Positions 48,887-56,979 of a stretch of DNA of 64,000 nucleotides are shown in pieces (the first letter of the stretch is position 1; every line of letters starts with the position of its first letter). The notes beneath the pieces were generated by a model. The model was not told the DNA's origin, searched no databases, and worked only from the letters and a program-made list of their open reading frames with translations. Source of the DNA: Novipirellula sp052161655 (GTDB lineage Bacteria > Planctomycetota > Planctomycetia > Pirellulales > Pirellulaceae); contig NZ_CP197418.1 in NCBI RefSeq assembly GCF_052161655.1, positions 2,728,001-2,792,000 on the forward strand, given 5' to 3'. The translations under genes and the position numbers were made by a program.

Positions 48887-50146
48887 TCAGCGTGGTGGGT
48901 TGCCAATGCAGAACAAGGCCTCTCCGCTGCGAATAAAGAAATTGCCTTGCGAAACCGCAATCGATGCCATCGTTTTACCATCCAGTTTGTTCTTGGTGAT
49001 CTGCTTGTATTCCGCCCCAGGCTCAAGCACCGTGGTGACACCTTCTTCGGAGGTGATATAGATTCGGCCGTCGGCTAGCAGCGGCGATGCGGAGTAATTG
49101 CCGCCGAGACGTTCTTGCCAGACGATGTCACCCGTCGACGCCTGGAGGCAGTACAGAATGTTGTCGCGAGAAATCGTGTAGAGATACGGCTTGACGTACA
49201 GCGGCGATGGCAAGGCCGGGACGCCGCGAGTTTGTTCCCAGGCAATATGCGATTCGGTCACATCCCCGCGGCCGCCCGGGCGAATCGCTCGGATTGTCGG
49301 CTCTTCGAAACCGGACGAGGTAAAGATCAAACCTTCGCCGAGCACGGGTGAGGGTGTCACGCCTTCACCCTGGCTGTAAACGGACCAAATTCGCTCGCCT
49401 GTTTTGACGTCGTGTGCCTGGACGCGGTCGCCACCTGCACTGACCACCGTCTGTCCATTGTCGATTCCGATCGGTGTCACGTGTCCAACCCGGGACAGTC
49501 CCCGTTTGCCGCGCCAACTCGTTTTGCCGGTCTCCGTCTCGATCGCCAGCAGGACGGCCTGGTCCCACGGTTCCTTCCAACCGAATCGCTGCTCCTGCGG
49601 ACTGCTGCCATCGAACGGCATGATCAGCAGTTCGCCGGCAAGCATCGGCGAGGCACCGAGGCCATGCAAGCTGTGGAAATCGACCTCTTCGTTCTTCCAT
49701 ACCCGTTTGCCGTCGAAGTCGACCGCGACAACCGTTCCATCATAGAACGCGGCGTAGACTCGTTTACCATCGGATACCGGGGTCGGCGTGGCGTAGGAGT
49801 TTTGGGCTCGCTTGGGTCCAGGTACTTGACGATGAACTTCGGTGTTCCAAAGCACCTCGCCACTCTTGCGATCGATCCCGATCACTCGACATGACGCGCC
49901 ACCATCCGTCGCGGTCGTCACGAAGACGTGGTCGCCCGACACAATGGGAGACGACCAGCCTTGGCCCGGAATCGGCGTCTTCCAGGCGATGTTGCTGTCT
50001 TCGGACCACTCCAGCGGCAAATCGCTTTCCGACGTAACGCCCTGACCGTTGGGGCCTCGGAAACGAGTCCAATCTTGACCGCATAGCGAGTTTGGAACCG
50101 CCGACAAACCGGCGACGAAAACCAACGTACAAAACAGCAAACGCAT
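48887..50146 (-). CDS. PQQ-like beta-propeller repeat protein, exported
   Basis: A signal peptide (MRLLFCTLVFVAGLSAVPNSLCGQDW) precedes WTRFRGPNGQGVTSESDLPLEWSEDSNIAWKTPIPGQGWSSPIV, the standard opening of planctomycete PQQ-binding-like propellers. Repeated blades show motifs such as GIDRKSGEVLWN, AIETETGKTSWRG, AHDVKTGERIWS and CLQASTGDIVWQERLGG. The fold is related to BamB and quinoprotein dehydrogenases, but catalytic Asp/Glu residues of the latter are not evident, so a binding or scaffold role is likely. ATG 50146 is preceded by AGAGAT; the frame is open to ATG 50185. 419 aa. Confidence 0.88.
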   Translation of the reverse strand: MRLLFCTLVFVAGLSAVPNSLCGQDWTRFRGPNGQGVTSESDLPLEWSEDSNIAWKTPIPGQGWSSPIVSGDHVFVTTATDGGASCRVIGIDRKSGEVLWNTEVHRQVPGPKRAQNSYATPTPVSDGKRVYAAFYDGTVVAVDFDGKRVWKNEEVDFHSLHGLGASPMLAGELLIMPFDGSSPQEQRFGWKEPWDQAVLLAIETETGKTSWRGKRGLSRVGHVTPIGIDNGQTVVSAGGDRVQAHDVKTGERIWSVYSQGEGVTPSPVLGEGLIFTSSGFEEPTIRAIRPGGRGDVTESHIAWEQTRGVPALPSPLYVKPYLYTISRDNILYCLQASTGDIVWQERLGGNYSASPLLADGRIYITSEEGVTTVLEPGAEYKQITKNKLDGKTMASIAVSQGNFFIRSGEALFCIGNPPR

Positions 50147-50684
50147 GACAATATCTCTTTGAATTCTTGGAAGGAATCCGATCATGATACCGCAAACCCT
50201 GCGTAGGATGTGCTTCTAGCAATCGGTCACGTCTACGTTCGAATGACTGCTGGTCGCTGCATGGCTCATGCTCGCAGAACCGGCCCCAACGAAACCCCGT
50301 TCAAGCGTTAGAAACTGCGTCCCGGCTAGACTCCCTGACACGGATTTGCTCCCGTGCAAACTCGCGTTGGTAAGCAGGTCAATATGAGTCATTCCACACA
50401 ATGATCTGAGCCGACGGCGCTAGCCGCGGGCATGTTTCCTGCAATATGGACGGGCCCGCGGCTAGCGCCGTCGGCTCACAAAAGGATCGACGTGGCACTG
50501 GTATACGCCGAACGACCTGCTTTACGCACACCGACGCAGTTGCTGAGCCCTATCACGCTCCGGTTTCATCGACCGAAGCGGCCAGTCGGGTGAAAAACGT
50601 GTCCCGACAGCGTTCGGTTCTGATTTGCATTACCCTATAGGGTTTGACTGCGACCCGAACCAACATCGCCCCGCCCCAAATCCT
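50147..50684. other. Divergent intergenic region with repeat
   Basis: About 540 bases between the divergent PQQ-propeller and DUF1080 genes. The notable feature is the perfect inverted repeat at 50407-50478. Other open frames look random. Promoters for both genes must lie here. Confidence 0.4.
50407..50478. repeat. Perfect 25-base inverted repeat (TGAGCCGAC family)
   Basis: Left arm 50407-50431 begins TGAGCCGACGGCGCTAGCC; right arm 50454-50478 is its exact reverse complement, with a 22-base spacer. The inner GGCGCTAGCC makes each arm capable of its own small hairpin. Related copies are at 20952-21019 and, as a half, at 31454-31473. Confidence 0.85.
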
Positions 50685-51413
50685 ATGAGCACCGCAATGA
50701 CTCGCTTGTTCTGTTTATCGATTGCCCTTGTCGCGATCGTCACCCAGCTTGTATCGGTTTCTGCTGAGACGGAAACGGATGCAAAAACTGTCAGCTTGTT
50801 TAACGGCAAAGACTTGACGGGGTGGCATGTCGACATCCCGCATCGGGACAAGAACCCCGACGCAAAACCGAGCTTCATCGTCCGAGACGGGATGCTGGTG
50901 AGTCTCGGAGAACCAAACGGCCATTTGATTACGGATGCGGTCTACGAAAACTACCGGTTTGAAGTCGAGTATCGTTTCGCTGCCAAGCCAGGCAACTGCG
51001 GCGTGTTGGTCCATGCATCGACGCCGCGTGCGCTGTATGGAATGTTTCCGAAGTCGATCGAGGCACAGATGAACCATACCCACGCGGGCGATTTTTGGTG
51101 CATCGTCGAGGACATCACGGTACCCGACATGGTCAAGCGGCGAGGCCCGAAGGAGACGTGGGGCGTCACCGAAGGAAAGGCTCGGAGGATTCTGAACCTG
51201 ACCGATGGCTCCGAAAATCCAGTGGGCGAGTGGAATACGATGGACATCGAGTGCGTTGGCGATGCCGTCAAAGTCTGGGTCAACGGTGACCTGGTCAACC
51301 ATGGCACCGACTGCACCGCAAGCAAAGGCCAACTCGCGTTGCAAGCCGAAGGCGCAGAAGTCGAGTTCCGCAAGCTGGAGCTGACTCCGATCACGAAACT
51401 TAGTAGCGATTGA
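50685..51413 (+). CDS. DUF1080 (3-keto-disaccharide hydrolase-type) exported protein
   Basis: A signal peptide (LFCLSIALVAIVTQLVSVSAE) precedes the DUF1080 lectin-like jelly-roll: SLFNGKDLTGWHVD, FIVRDGMLVSLGEPNGHLIT, YENYRFEVEYRFAAKPGNCGVLVHAS, and a C-terminal VEFRKLELTPI. Members include 3-keto-disaccharide hydrolases and carbohydrate-binding domains abundant in planctomycetes, where they help degrade sulfated and other polysaccharides. ATG 50685 chosen over ATG 50697. About 242 aa. Downstream, an inverted repeat lies before the CehA-type gene. Confidence 0.9.
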   Translation: MSTAMTRLFCLSIALVAIVTQLVSVSAETETDAKTVSLFNGKDLTGWHVDIPHRDKNPDAKPSFIVRDGMLVSLGEPNGHLITDAVYENYRFEVEYRFAAKPGNCGVLVHASTPRALYGMFPKSIEAQMNHTHAGDFWCIVEDITVPDMVKRRGPKETWGVTEGKARRILNLTDGSENPVGEWNTMDIECVGDAVKVWVNGDLVNHGTDCTASKGQLALQAEGAEVEFRKLELTPITKLSSD

Positions 51414-51429
51414 AAATTGCTGGCTTGTA

Positions 51430-51480
51430 GTCGTTGATCGCTCTGCGATCATTACGTTGGATCACGGAGCGATCAACGAC
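51430..51480. repeat. Long hairpin with 21-base arms
   Basis: Arms 51430-51450 and 51460-51480 start GTCGTTGATCGCTC and end GAGCGATCAACGAC; they match at 19 of 21 positions, and both mismatches would be G-U pairs in RNA. A GTAG overlaps the left end. It lies 17 bases after the DUF1080 stop and may act as a terminator or mRNA end stabiliser, though there is no T run. Confidence 0.65.
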
Positions 51481-51628
51481 GATGGGCATCGATGTGTTGA
51501 TTTGCATTAGCAGTCGATCTCGGCGTACCTCGCGATTCAATAGCTGGTAAGATTGGCCTCAAGGCTGTTGCCTTACCGCTTGTTTTACGAGGTATTTTTC
51601 GCATTGCCTGACCACAGATGGAACGAAC

Positions 51629-53719
51629 ATGCAGCTCAAAACAAATCTACTCTTCCTTGTGGCTCTGGTCGTCGTGCCGTGCCCACGCGCCCACTGCGAG
51701 CAAGTGTTGATCAGTGGCCTTCGACATGTGCGGATCGAAGGACCGCCAGAATGGACAGAGTTCCCCAATTCACCCGATGAACGATTCATCGACGTCAAAT
51801 TTAAATCTACCGAAAACAAGAGCGAACGGGCGCTCGTTGTTCAGCAGCAGGATGTCAAGCAGCGTTGGGACGTGACAATCAACGGTACACTGATTGGCCG
51901 TCTTCGTATCGATGAAAACGACATGCGGGTCTACTTTCCCGTGCCCGCAAACGTGTTGCGACAAGGGGAAAACGTTTTGCGAATCGAGCAAGCGGCTCAG
52001 CGAAATGCTGTGACCGACGACGTCCGCATCGGGAATATCCGACTATTGGATAGAAAGGTCGAGGATGTCCTTTCGCAGGCGTCTTGCGAATTGACCATCG
52101 TCGACGCAGGATCTGGCAAATCGCTACCATCGCGAATTACGGTTCTCAACTCGGACGGTGCCCTGCAGTCAGTAGCCGCATCATCAGGCGATCATCTTGC
52201 TGTCCGCCCCGGTATCATCTACACATCCAACGGTTCCGCACGATTTGGTCTCCCCGCCGGTCGCTATACGATTTTTGCAGGCCGCGGTTTTGAGTACTCT
52301 GTTGACCGGATCGAGATCGCACTGACACCCGGTCAATCGGTCCAGCGAACGTTGAAGCTCACTCGCGAAGTCGACACGGAGGGTTTGGTCGCTTGCGACA
52401 CGCATGTTCATACGCTTACGCATTCCGGACACGGTGACGCCACCGTTGAAGAGCGAATGATCACGTTGGCTGCCGAGGGTATTGAAATGCCCATTGCCAC
52501 CGACCACAACTCACATGTCGACTATCGCCCTTTCGCTCGACAAGCGAACGTCAGCGAATATTTCACGCCGGTCATAGGCAACGAAGTGACGTCCCGCATT
52601 GGGCATGTCAACATATTCCCGGTTGCGGCCGGTGAGCCGATTCCTGACCACACGTTGACGAGCTGGCAAGCTCTGTTGGACGACATTTATGCGACACCCA
52701 ACGTCAAAGTCGCTATCCTCAACCACGCTCGCGACCAACATTCCAGCGTCACTCCGTTCGGTCCACTCTTGCACAACTCGGCGGTTGGAGAAAATCTCGA
52801 AGGTTGGCATTTCGGTTTCAATGCGATGGAGGTTCTTAACTCGTCAGCCACACAAACGGATATCTTGCGACTGTTTCATGATTGGATGGCTGTCCTGAAT
52901 CGCGGCTACCGTGTCACTCCCGTCGGTAGCAGTGATTCCCATGATGTCGGCCGCTATATCGTCGGGCAGGGTCGCACCTACATTCGTTGCGACGACGGCG
53001 ATCCCGGAAACATCGACGTGGACGACGCGGTCGATAAATTCCTGCAGGGCGAAGTGTTGGTCAGCTATGGACTTCTAACCAAGCTAGTCGTCGAGGACTC
53101 ATTTCAGTCGGGACAAACTGCAACCGCCGGCGGAGACACGGTTCGTTTGAAGGTCCATGTCTTGGGTCCCCACTGGACCGAGGCCAGTAGGATCATTCTC
53201 TACTGCAACGGTCAGCAAATTGAAGAGCGAAACATTTCCGAGCGACGTGCCGATTTGGCGACAGGCGTCAAAGCGATTGAGGAGTTTCGCGTCCCGAAAC
53301 CGAAGCACGATGTGCATTTTGTTGCGATCGCAATTGGACCGGGAATCGACGATCTGTACTGGAAGACTGCCAAACCCTATCAACCGATGTCACCGGATTG
53401 GCAACCGCACGTTGTTGGTTGCAGTGGTGCCGTCTGGCTTGATGCGGACCAAGACGGAAAAACAACGTCGGCTCATGAATATGCTCGAGACATTTTCATG
53501 AACGCAGGCGGTGATCTGAACGCCATTCTGAAATCGCTGGAAGACTTTGACGAAGCGACCGCGATCCAAGCCGCCCATATGGTTCAGCAGGCGGGCAACT
53601 CGCTATTGGATGATTCGAACCAAGCGGCCATTCGGAACGCGGCTCCTCAAACTCGCCGCGGGATCGCTCAGTACCTCAACGCCTGGCGAGAAACTCAGAT
53701 GGCGAAGTTCAAACCGTAG
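51629..53719 (+). CDS. CehA/McbA family metallohydrolase (PHP domain), exported
   Basis: A signal peptide (MQLKTNLLFLVALVVVPCPRAHCE) opens the protein. A ~220-residue N-terminal beta domain is followed by the PHP metal site CDTHVHTLTHSGHGDATVEER (about residue 255 on), PIATDHNSHVDY, then a NEVTSRIGHVNIFPV stretch, AILNHARD and GSSDSHDVG, the standard His/Asp set of PHP hydrolases. CehA is a carbaryl hydrolase, but most relatives have unknown substrates. At 696 aa it is of the large class with flanking domains. It follows the DUF1080 gene by 215 bases on the same strand. Location likely periplasmic or surface. Confidence 0.85.
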   Translation: MQLKTNLLFLVALVVVPCPRAHCEQVLISGLRHVRIEGPPEWTEFPNSPDERFIDVKFKSTENKSERALVVQQQDVKQRWDVTINGTLIGRLRIDENDMRVYFPVPANVLRQGENVLRIEQAAQRNAVTDDVRIGNIRLLDRKVEDVLSQASCELTIVDAGSGKSLPSRITVLNSDGALQSVAASSGDHLAVRPGIIYTSNGSARFGLPAGRYTIFAGRGFEYSVDRIEIALTPGQSVQRTLKLTREVDTEGLVACDTHVHTLTHSGHGDATVEERMITLAAEGIEMPIATDHNSHVDYRPFARQANVSEYFTPVIGNEVTSRIGHVNIFPVAAGEPIPDHTLTSWQALLDDIYATPNVKVAILNHARDQHSSVTPFGPLLHNSAVGENLEGWHFGFNAMEVLNSSATQTDILRLFHDWMAVLNRGYRVTPVGSSDSHDVGRYIVGQGRTYIRCDDGDPGNIDVDDAVDKFLQGEVLVSYGLLTKLVVEDSFQSGQTATAGGDTVRLKVHVLGPHWTEASRIILYCNGQQIEERNISERRADLATGVKAIEEFRVPKPKHDVHFVAIAIGPGIDDLYWKTAKPYQPMSPDWQPHVVGCSGAVWLDADQDGKTTSAHEYARDIFMNAGGDLNAILKSLEDFDEATAIQAAHMVQQAGNSLLDDSNQAAIRNAAPQTRRGIAQYLNAWRETQMAKFKP

Positions 53720-53829
53720 AATGATCCGCCACTGGACCGCTCCGAAAGAACGGAACCGGCGACAGTGGCCGCCCTTATCTGCGGCTTCGGCCTATTTCAG
53801 AAATAAGTCACGAGAGGCTTGACCGCAAG

Positions 53830-53858
53830 TACTACAATGTGTAGTACTACAGCTGTAG
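53830..53858. promoter_or_regulatory. BlaI/MecI-type operator upstream of blaI
   Basis: Two palindromes lie head to tail: TACTACA-ATG-TGTAGTA (53830-53846, 7-bp perfect arms) and CTACAGCTGTAG (53847-53858, perfect). Both carry the TACA/TGTA core of BlaI/MecI/CopY operators. The site is 35-63 bases before the blaI start, where it could cover the promoter and give autoregulation. Confidence 0.8.
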
Positions 53859-53892
53859 ATTTGCGTGTACTTAACAGCAAGAGGTGATCCAA

Positions 53893-54273
53893 GTGAAACT
53901 TGGTGGACGGCAATTGGCGGTGATGCGAGTCCTATGGGAAAGCGGAGAAGCGACCGTGGCGGACGTCCAGGCCCAATTGGGCGTGGAACCGCCGCTGGCC
54001 TACTCGACCGTGGCAACAGTGCTTTCTCGGATGGAAAAAAAGGGCTTGGTCGCTCATCGCGAGGAGGAGCGGCAATACTACTACCGCCCCCTGATCTCAA
54101 AAGACGGAGCTGGCAAATCGATTGTGGGTGAATTGGTTGATCGCGTGTTCGGAGGAAGTCCTGCGGAACTGGTCAATCATCTGTTGGATAGTGACCAAGT
54201 CGACAAGCGAGAGTTGGAACGAATCAAACAGGTTGTGAATGAACATGAATCTCGGTCAGGGAAAAAATCATGA
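53893..54273 (+). CDS. blaI: BlaI/MecI/CopY family transcriptional repressor
   Basis: The winged-helix protein (126 aa) shows LGGRQLAVMRVLWESGEATVADVQAQLG and the recognition region YSTVATVLSRMEKKGLVAHR, then the wing EERQYYYRPLISKD. BlaI proteins repress their own operon and are inactivated by cleavage triggered by an M56 sensor peptidase. GTG 53893 is decided by the ribosome binding site: AAGAGGTGAT ends six bases upstream and matches the 16S tail very well; a GTG within that sequence (53884) would be wrong. Stop overlaps the next gene (ATGA). No beta-lactamase is nearby, so the cue is probably different from beta-lactams. Confidence 0.93.
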   Translation: MKLGGRQLAVMRVLWESGEATVADVQAQLGVEPPLAYSTVATVLSRMEKKGLVAHREEERQYYYRPLISKDGAGKSIVGELVDRVFGGSPAELVNHLLDSDQVDKRELERIKQVVNEHESRSGKKS

Positions 54274-56918
54274 GCGATTTCCACTGGTTCGCGACAATCA
54301 TCTGCAGCTTTCTGCTCACCTATTTTGTCCATTCAACGGTGATCATCGGTGGGGTCGCATTACTGCGTGTTGGAACCAAACGGTTTGAGCAGCCAGTGCT
54401 GCGGGTGCTGGCGTGGAAACTGGCGTTGTTCCTGCCACTACTGACAACAAGCAGCGTTGCGTTTCTTCCGTTTCCTCACTTGGGCTTCCAGATGGCGTTG
54501 AATGAGTCGGGCACGCCCAGCCCGAATATTGAAGTCGTCATTCCGCCAGCGGTAGCAAAGTTTGAGAGGGATTTTTCGGTAGCGACGGTTGCCTCGGCGG
54601 TGGAGTTCAGTGCCACGTCCGATGAGGAATTATCATCGCTGGCAGCGACCGCTGGCGTCCCCGCGACAGTCCGTGTTCCGCCTCGGCAATGGTTGTTTGT
54701 TGTTTTCGCAGCCGCGTGGGGTACGGCTGTCTTGGCGGGACTGATCAGGCTGATGGTTCAGGCAAGACGATTGAGGGCAATACGAAATAATTCCACGCCG
54801 CATTGTGATCCTGTCGTATGCGAATCGCTGACGCGTATTGCTCGGCAGATGGGAGTAACTCGGCGAATAGAACTGCTTGAATCGGATCGTATTAGCGGAG
54901 CATTCACAGCGGGTATTTGGCGCCCTTTTATCGTGGTGCAGGCTAACCGAGGCGGAGCATCAAATCGCGCTGGCGATCTTCTGCAGATGGGTATCAATGC
55001 CAATGAACTGACTCCTTCACAATGGGATGCGTTGTTGGCACATGAGTTGGCGCACATCGCGCATCGTGACGCGATATGGAATTTGCTGATCCAACTCGTC
55101 CAGCGTGTGTTTCCATTCCAGCCCCTGAATCGAATTGTCCGACGTCAAATTCAGGTCGCGATGGACTTCGCGGCCGACGAATCAGCGGCAAGAACTTTGG
55201 GTGAGCAACAGGGCTTGGTTCAATGTTTGATCCGACTGGGAGATCAAATGCTGGATCGCCGAATGCTCACGTGGACGCAGTCGGGACTCGTTGCCGGAAT
55301 GACCGCGTTTCGCTCGACGCTTGGTCAACGCGTTGAGAAATTGCTTGATGGAAACAGACCCAACGCCGACGTTCCGCCGATGGCGAGGTTGACCGTGCTG
55401 GCAGGTCTAACAGTGTGTGCGATGTCAGCGGCGTCGTTGGCTCCGTTGGCTGTCGCAGAGAAAAAATTTGACCCGTCAGAAAATCAATCTTCTTTAACAC
55501 AGGTAGGTACCATGAAGCCACAATTAGCGACCTTAGGCCTTCTGCTTGGTTTGACATCTCCGATCGCGGCCGATGAACCTCAGCCGTCATCGGCTCCGGC
55601 CAGGCAATTGACGGAACTAAAAACGACCGCAGATCCGTTGCCTGAAGGACTTCGACAATTCAATGGCATGTTGGTCGGTCGCCTCGCAGCGAAAGATGTT
55701 GAAAAAGGTACCTTCCTCGTCGCCGTCGACGCTGTGCCTCGCGTGTGGCGAAACAGCAAGGCCGAAAATCCCAAGTCCATCGTTGGCAAGACGGTTCAGG
55801 TGACCGGTGTGTTCGGCAAGTTTCTGGATGTCCTGGTTACCACCCGTACCGGTGAGACTTTGGAGTTTGAATGCAAGCACGATGGCAACGCCCTGGTCTT
55901 TCCTGGCGAACTGCTGAGAAAAGTGGCTGCGTACAACGCCGAAGATTATCCCGTATTGCCCGAGGAGTTTCGCGGCTTTCGCGGCGCTGTGCTTGCCAGT
56001 GTCGTCAAGAAGGATCCAGAAACCTTCGAACTGATTGTCAAGGTTGAAAAAGTTACCGACGTTTGGAAAGAGAATTCAGCGAAACAGCCCGAAAGCATCG
56101 TGGGGAAACAGGCAATGATCGCAGGCTTCTGGAATCGCAAAGAGGCCTACCACAATCTGAAAGTGGGCAGTCAGATTCAGGTCGGCATACAACATATCGG
56201 TCGACAAAGCGATCACTTAACGGTGGCTGAGTTTGTTCGCCCGACCGGCACGGTGTCGGGCTCGATGCCAGAAATGAAGGAAGAAGAAGTTAGCGATGGA
56301 ATGACAAAAGGAGTGCGCGGATTTCGTGGGATGCTTGTCGGTCGTCTGGTGAAAAAGGACGTTGAACGTGGAACGTTGACGATTACCGTCGACGCGGTTC
56401 CTCGAGTCTGGCAGAACAACCAGTCCTCCGTTCCCAAGTCTCTGATTGGGCAGAACGTTAATGCCGAAGGGGTTCAGGGAAAGATGCTCGATGCGCTCGT
56501 CGTGGCCCGGGTTGGTGAGACAGTGGAATTCGGTGCTTTGCACGACGGAGGAGAACGTTTGCGAGTGGGCGAAGTGCTACGGAAAGTCGATCCGGTCAAA
56601 CCAGGAGACTACCCCGTGCTGCCCGACGACTTCCGCGGTTTTAAGGGCATCTTGGTCGGCAAAGTTATTAAGAAGAATGAACACCTGTGGGAATTGATTG
56701 TCGAAGTCAGCGAGGTAAAAAAATCGTTCGAGAACGATCGCGCTCGGAATGCCAACAGCATCGTAGGAAAGCAAATCATGCTGAGCGGATTCTGGAACCG
56801 GAAAGATGCTTATCACGACATCTCCGTCGGTGACAAAATTCAGACCGGCGTTGAGCATCCTCAGAAGCTCGGCGACCAAATGAGCGTCATTGAAGGAATT
56901 CGCAAGCTCGACGAGTAG
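54270..56918 (+). CDS. M56 (BlaR1-type) membrane peptidase fused to a four-repeat tail
   Basis: Residues 1-410 hold the M56 sensor: four membrane helices and a zinc-peptidase site HELAH (258-262) followed by the FAADESAA glutamate motif. After the last helix (LTVLAGLTVCAMSAASLAPL) comes a second, signal-peptide-like stretch at Met415 (MKPQLATLGLLLGLTSPIAA). Residues ~455-882 consist of four related ~95-residue repeats in an A-B-A-B order: A units carry RGMLVGRL and VDAVPRVW, B units carry DYPVLPxxFRGF and GFWNRKxAYH. I know no family for these. The gene overlaps blaI by four bases (ATGA). The sensor is likely to cleave the repressor when a signal reaches the outer repeats. Confidence 0.85.
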   Translation: MSDFHWFATIICSFLLTYFVHSTVIIGGVALLRVGTKRFEQPVLRVLAWKLALFLPLLTTSSVAFLPFPHLGFQMALNESGTPSPNIEVVIPPAVAKFERDFSVATVASAVEFSATSDEELSSLAATAGVPATVRVPPRQWLFVVFAAAWGTAVLAGLIRLMVQARRLRAIRNNSTPHCDPVVCESLTRIARQMGVTRRIELLESDRISGAFTAGIWRPFIVVQANRGGASNRAGDLLQMGINANELTPSQWDALLAHELAHIAHRDAIWNLLIQLVQRVFPFQPLNRIVRRQIQVAMDFAADESAARTLGEQQGLVQCLIRLGDQMLDRRMLTWTQSGLVAGMTAFRSTLGQRVEKLLDGNRPNADVPPMARLTVLAGLTVCAMSAASLAPLAVAEKKFDPSENQSSLTQVGTMKPQLATLGLLLGLTSPIAADEPQPSSAPARQLTELKTTADPLPEGLRQFNGMLVGRLAAKDVEKGTFLVAVDAVPRVWRNSKAENPKSIVGKTVQVTGVFGKFLDVLVTTRTGETLEFECKHDGNALVFPGELLRKVAAYNAEDYPVLPEEFRGFRGAVLASVVKKDPETFELIVKVEKVTDVWKENSAKQPESIVGKQAMIAGFWNRKEAYHNLKVGSQIQVGIQHIGRQSDHLTVAEFVRPTGTVSGSMPEMKEEEVSDGMTKGVRGFRGMLVGRLVKKDVERGTLTITVDAVPRVWQNNQSSVPKSLIGQNVNAEGVQGKMLDALVVARVGETVEFGALHDGGERLRVGEVLRKVDPVKPGDYPVLPDDFRGFKGILVGKVIKKNEHLWELIVEVSEVKKSFENDRARNANSIVGKQIMLSGFWNRKDAYHDISVGDKIQTGVEHPQKLGDQMSVIEGIRKLDE

Positions 56919-56979
56919 CCTGGCTGTCCGCCTACCGGATTTTTCGTCGTTGCTGGTTCCCCTCACAGAGAGTCTGAGC

